A stretch of DNA of 17,103 nt. It comes from CAYJLB01 sp964370845 (GTDB lineage Bacteria > Bacillota > Clostridia > Oscillospirales > Ruminococcaceae). How positions within the stretch are numbered: the stretch's first letter is position 1; each line of letters starts with the position of its first letter. The DNA lies in assembly GCA_964370845.1 (NCBI GenBank), contig CAYJLB010000047.1:1-17103 (forward strand), written 5' to 3'. Of the stretch, positions 14,013-17,103 are shown in pieces. A program made the position numbers and the translations under genes. Under the pieces are notes generated by a model. That model did not search any database. It saw only the letters and a list, made by a program, of their open reading frames with translations, and was not told the DNA's origin.

Positions 14013-16640
14013 TTATTTGTTTTTTAGAGCAGCTTGTGCAGCAGCAAGTCTTGCGATTGGAACTCTAAATGGTGAGCAAGAAACGTAAGTTAAACCAACT
14101 TTGTGGCAGAACTCAATAGTTGTTGGGTCACCACCGTGTTCACCACAGATACCAAGAATGATGTCAGGGCGAACTGATTTACCTTTTTCAGATGCAATTT
14201 TAACAAGTTGTCCAACACCAGTTTGGTCAAGTTTTGCAAATGGATCAGCTTCGTAAATTTTATTTTCATAGTATGAATCTAAGAATTTAGCAGCGTCATC
14301 TCTTGAGAAACCAAATGTCATTTGAGTCAAGTCGTTTGTACCAAATGAGAAGAATTCAGCTTCAGTAGCGATTTCTTCAGCTGTTAATGCAGCTCTTGGA
14401 ATTTCAATCATTGTACCAACTTTGTATGTTAAGTCAGAACCTTCAGCAGCGATAACGTCATTAGCAGTTTTAGTAACTACATCTTTAACGTATTTAAGCT
14501 CTTTGATTTCGCCAACAAGTGGAATCATGATTTCAGGAACAATGTGCCAATCAGGGTGACGTTTTGAAACAGCAATTGCAGCCTTAATTACAGCAGTTGT
14601 TTGCATTGCAGCAATTTCAGGGTAAGTTACTGCTAGACGACAACCACGGTGACCCATCATTGGGTTGAATTCGTGTAAACCATCGATGATAGCTTTGATG
14701 TCTTCTACAGATTTACCTTGAGTTTTTGCAAGTAGTTCAATATCTTTTTCTTCTGTTGGTACGAATTCGTGTAGTGGTGGGTCTAAGAAACGGATATTAA
14801 CGTGTTTGCCTTCAAGAGCTTCGTATAGTTTTTCGAAGTCACTTTGTTGCATTGGAAGAATTTTATCAAGTGCAGTAGTTCTTTGTTCTTTAGTATCTGA
14901 ACAAATCATTTCTCTAATAGCAGCAATTCTGTCAGCTTCAAAGAACATATGCTCAGTACGGCAAAGACCGATACCTTCAGCACCAAATTTAACAGCTTGT
15001 TCAGCGTCAGATGGTGTGTCAGCGTTAGTTCTTACTTCAAGAGTTTTGTATTTGTTAGCAAGAGTCATAATTCTGTCGAAATCTCCACCGATTGAAGCTG
15101 GTACAGTTGCAATAGCTTCACCATAGATTTTACCAGTAGTTCCGTCAAGAGATACATAGTCGCCCTCTTTGTAAACTTTTCCAGCAAGTTCGAAAGATTT
15201 TTCTTCTTCGTTCATTTTGATTTCGCCACAACCAGATACACAGCAAGTACCCATTCCACGAGCAACAACAGCTGCGTGAGAAGTCATACCACCACGTACA
15301 GTTAAGATACCTTGAGCAACATGCATACCTTCGATATCTTCAGGTGAAGTTTCAAGACGAACTAGGATAACTTTATCGCCTTTTTCAGCCCAGGTAACAG
15401 CATCGTCAGCTGTGAATACAACTCTACCGCAAGCAGCTCCAGGAGAAGCAGCAAGTGCACTACCGATTGGAGTAGCAGCTTTTAGCGCGTTAGTGTCGAA
15501 TTGTGGGTGAAGAAGAGCATCAAGTTGTTTTGGATCAATCATTGATACAGCAGTTTTTTCTGTAATTTTGCCTTCTGCAACAAGATCAGTAGCAATTTTA
15601 AGTGCAGCAGCTGCAGTTCTTTTGCCGTTTCTTGTTTGAAGCATAAATAATTTTTTATCTTCAATTGTAAATTCCATGTCTTGCATATCTTTGTAATGAT
15701 CTTCCAAAGTGTAAACAATTTTGTAGAATTCATCATAGATTTCAGGCATGATATCTTTTAATTGATCGATAGGTTGTGGAGTTCTAACACCAGCAACAAC
15801 GTCTTCACCTTGTGCGTTCATTAAGAATTCACCCATAAGAACTTTTTCACCAGTACCAGGGTCACGAGTAAATGCAACACCAGTTCCTGAAGTTTCGCCC
15901 ATGTTACCGAATGCCATAGCTTGTACGTTTACAGCAGTACCCCATGAGTAAGGGATTTCATTTTGCATTCTGTAGTAGTTCGCTCTTGGGTTGTCCCATG
16001 AACGGAAAACAGCCTTAACTGCGCCCATAAGTTGTTCTTTAGGGTCAGTTGGGAAGTCTTTACCAATAACTTTTTTGTATTCAGCTTTAAATTGTTCAGC
16101 AAGAGCTTTAAGGTCATCAGCAGTTAGATCCATATCGTTTGTGATGCCTTTTTCTTCTTTCATTTCATCAATTAAAGTTTCGAAGTATTTTTTACCAACT
16201 TCCATTACAACGTCAGAATACATTTGGATAAATCTTCTGTAACAGTCGTAAGCCCATCTTGGGTTACCTGATTTAGTAGCCATAACTTCAACAACAGTTT
16301 CGTTTAGGCCAAGGTTTAGGATAGTATCCATCATACCAGGCATTGAAGCTCTTGAACCAGAACGAACAGAAACTAAAAGTGGGTTTTCGCTGTCACCAAA
16401 TCTTTTACCAGTAACAACCTCCATTTTAGTAATGTTTTCCATAATTTCAGCCATAATGCTGTCATTGATAACTTTACCGTCATCATAATATTGAGTACAA
16501 GCCTCAGTTGAAATTGTAAAACCTTGAGGAACTGGAAGACCAAGTTTAGTCATTTCAGAAAGGTTTGCACCTTTACCACCAAGAAGCTCACGCATAGTTC
16601 CGTCGCCTTCGGAAAATTGATAAACAAATTTTTTGTTCAC
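14013..16640 (-). CDS. ppdK: Pyruvate, phosphate dikinase
   Basis: An 875-residue full-length enzyme that interconverts pyruvate, ATP and phosphate with phosphoenolpyruvate, AMP and pyrophosphate in the cytosol. It has an N-terminal ATP-grasp domain (GGKGANLSEM at 21-30, RSGSRASMPGMMDT at 93-106), a swivelling phosphohistidine domain (GGMTSHAAVVARGMG with catalytic His455 and neighbouring Thr453, the residue phosphorylated by regulatory proteins in other species), and a C-terminal PEP/pyruvate barrel (GLCRTEHMFF, NIRFLDPPLHEF, GTMIEIPRAAL, SFGTNDLTQ, and GICGEHGG with Cys832). No key residue is missing. The GTG start is supported by GGAGGT (16650-16655), 9 nt upstream. It is monocistronic with its own terminator. 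In anaerobic Clostridia it typically serves pyrophosphate-linked glycolysis or gluconeogenesis. No PPDK regulatory protein gene is in the window. Confidence 0.98.
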   Translation of the reverse strand: MNKKFVYQFSEGDGTMRELLGGKGANLSEMTKLGLPVPQGFTISTEACTQYYDDGKVINDSIMAEIMENITKMEVVTGKRFGDSENPLLVSVRSGSRASMPGMMDTILNLGLNETVVEVMATKSGNPRWAYDCYRRFIQMYSDVVMEVGKKYFETLIDEMKEEKGITNDMDLTADDLKALAEQFKAEYKKVIGKDFPTDPKEQLMGAVKAVFRSWDNPRANYYRMQNEIPYSWGTAVNVQAMAFGNMGETSGTGVAFTRDPGTGEKVLMGEFLMNAQGEDVVAGVRTPQPIDQLKDIMPEIYDEFYKIVYTLEDHYKDMQDMEFTIEDKKLFMLQTRNGKRTAAAALKIATDLVAEGKITEKTAVSMIDPKQLDALLHPQFDTNALKAATPIGSALAASPGAACGRVVFTADDAVTWAEKGDKVILVRLETSPEDIEGMHVAQGILTVRGGMTSHAAVVARGMGTCCVSGCGEIKMNEEEKSFELAGKVYKEGDYVSLDGTTGKIYGEAIATVPASIGGDFDRIMTLANKYKTLEVRTNADTPSDAEQAVKFGAEGIGLCRTEHMFFEADRIAAIREMICSDTKEQRTTALDKILPMQQSDFEKLYEALEGKHVNIRFLDPPLHEFVPTEEKDIELLAKTQGKSVEDIKAIIDGLHEFNPMMGHRGCRLAVTYPEIAAMQTTAVIKAAIAVSKRHPDWHIVPEIMIPLVGEIKELKYVKDVVTKTANDVIAAEGSDLTYKVGTMIEIPRAALTAEEIATEAEFFSFGTNDLTQMTFGFSRDDAAKFLDSYYENKIYEADPFAKLDQTGVGQLVKIASEKGKSVRPDIILGICGEHGGDPTTIEFCHKVGLTYVSCSPFRVPIARLAAAQAALKNK

Positions 16641-16750
16641 TTTAAATCTACCTCCATATAATCTTTCCGCATTAGTATTGACAGTTTTTTTACCTTTAAA
16701 ATAATAACAATAAAATTTAACGTTACAGTTAGGAAATATTGTCTAAAAAA

Positions 16751-16782
16751 TGTCAATTTGCGGTTACCCTAATATTATAACA
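16751..16782 (-). promoter_or_regulatory. Promoter candidates for ppdK
   Basis: On the minus strand an extended -10 TGTTATAAT lies at 16774-16782, which would give a leader of about 130 nt. A consensus -35 hexamer TTGACA (16751-16756) lies closer to the gene but lacks a clear -10 at the right distance. The two cannot be decided between by sequence alone. Confidence 0.4.
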
Positions 16783-17069
16783 GATAAATATAAATATTAC
16801 TATAGTTAATTTGATATTTTTGTAAATTTTTATAAATATTACAACTTTTTCATAAATTTCGCAAAAGGACTTGCAATATTTCACAAAAATTGTTATATTC
16901 AATAGTAGGGAAAGATTATTTTTTGATACAATTTTACTGATTATGAACCCATTTTTAGCAGAACATTATATATAGTTTAGTCATTTTTATATAAAAAATT
17001 ACAATGCATTCTATTACATAAATAAAATCTATTAGACTTTTTGGGGAAATATAAGTTAAAAAGTATTTT

Positions 17070-17090
17070 GGAATGCATACAATGCATTCC
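17070..17090. repeat. Small palindromic repeat
   Basis: GGAATGCAT-ACA-ATGCATTCC is a perfect 9-bp palindrome with a 3-nt loop, followed by CTACA. A related half (ACAATGCATTC) occurs near 17001. It has the same closing pattern as 11529-11552. Confidence 0.65.
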
Positions 17091-17103
17091 CTACATTTAT
17101 TTA

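Larger units (their letters stand above)
16641..17103. other. AT-rich noncoding region upstream of ppdK
   Basis: No gene is visible to the right edge. The first 150 bases hold the ppdK leader and promoter candidates; the rest is AT-rich with scattered short repeats (TACAATGCATTC near 17001 and the palindrome at 17070-17090). Any gene starting to the right lies outside the window. Confidence 0.6.

Noticed and set aside
13488..14068. Plus-strand reading frames with MSRTNLCQ-type repeats
   Set aside because: They run through the 17-bp tandem array, the N gap and the 93-bp repeat in more than one frame; the apparent protein repeats only reflect the DNA repeats.
16656..16780. Riboswitch or T-box in the ppdK leader
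   Set aside because: The leader is long enough, but I see no conserved T-box sequence, no recognisable aptamer and no terminator hairpin before the start codon.

Overview
The window is AT-rich, with A/T-ending codons, AGAAAGGA/GGAGG ribosome binding sites, lipobox lipoproteins, a Gram-positive type surface proteome and a clostridial-type pyruvate phosphate dikinase. This points to a low-GC Firmicute, most likely an anaerobic member of the Clostridia. A run of 100 Ns inside a tandem repeat shows that it is a scaffolded draft assembly. No tRNA, rRNA, CRISPR array, transposase or phage gene was seen.

Region 1 (1-7340) is a cell-surface and sensing block. It starts with the 3' part of a vWA-domain surface protein (+), which runs off the left edge. 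A shared terminator follows, then three minus-strand genes: a complete 969-residue vWA surface protein, an ECF-type sigma factor whose C-terminus carries two predicted membrane segments, and a lipoprotein. The sigma gene and the lipoprotein gene are each preceded by the same two sequence boxes at the same spacing (TACCAACAAAT, 13 nt, TTGTCTAAT). The simplest reading is that the membrane-tethered sigma factor drives itself and the lipoprotein. This is the most unusual module in the window.

Region 2 (7270-10010) is a two-gene plus-strand operon with a strong housekeeping promoter. It encodes an exported lipoprotein with a DUF3887-like domain fused to an alpha/beta hydrolase, then a 12-helix MFS transporter that starts at TTG 12 bp after the hydrolase stop. 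A two-sided terminator closes it.

Region 3 (10120-13460) is a minus-strand operon of the YtrA type: a short GntR regulator with a perfect palindromic operator upstream, an ABC ATPase, and two six-helix membrane proteins. About 540 bp of noncoding palindromic repeats lie between the ATPase and the permeases. Both the ATPase and the last permease end inside copies of one palindromic repeat, which supplies their last two codons and stop.

Region 4 (13460-13950) is noncoding repeat DNA: a 17/16-bp array of palindromes, then a 93-bp tandem repeat interrupted by the assembly gap.

Region 5 (13955-17103) holds ppdK (pyruvate phosphate dikinase, minus strand, GTG start) with its terminator and a roughly 130-nt leader, then AT-rich noncoding DNA ending in another small palindromic repeat.
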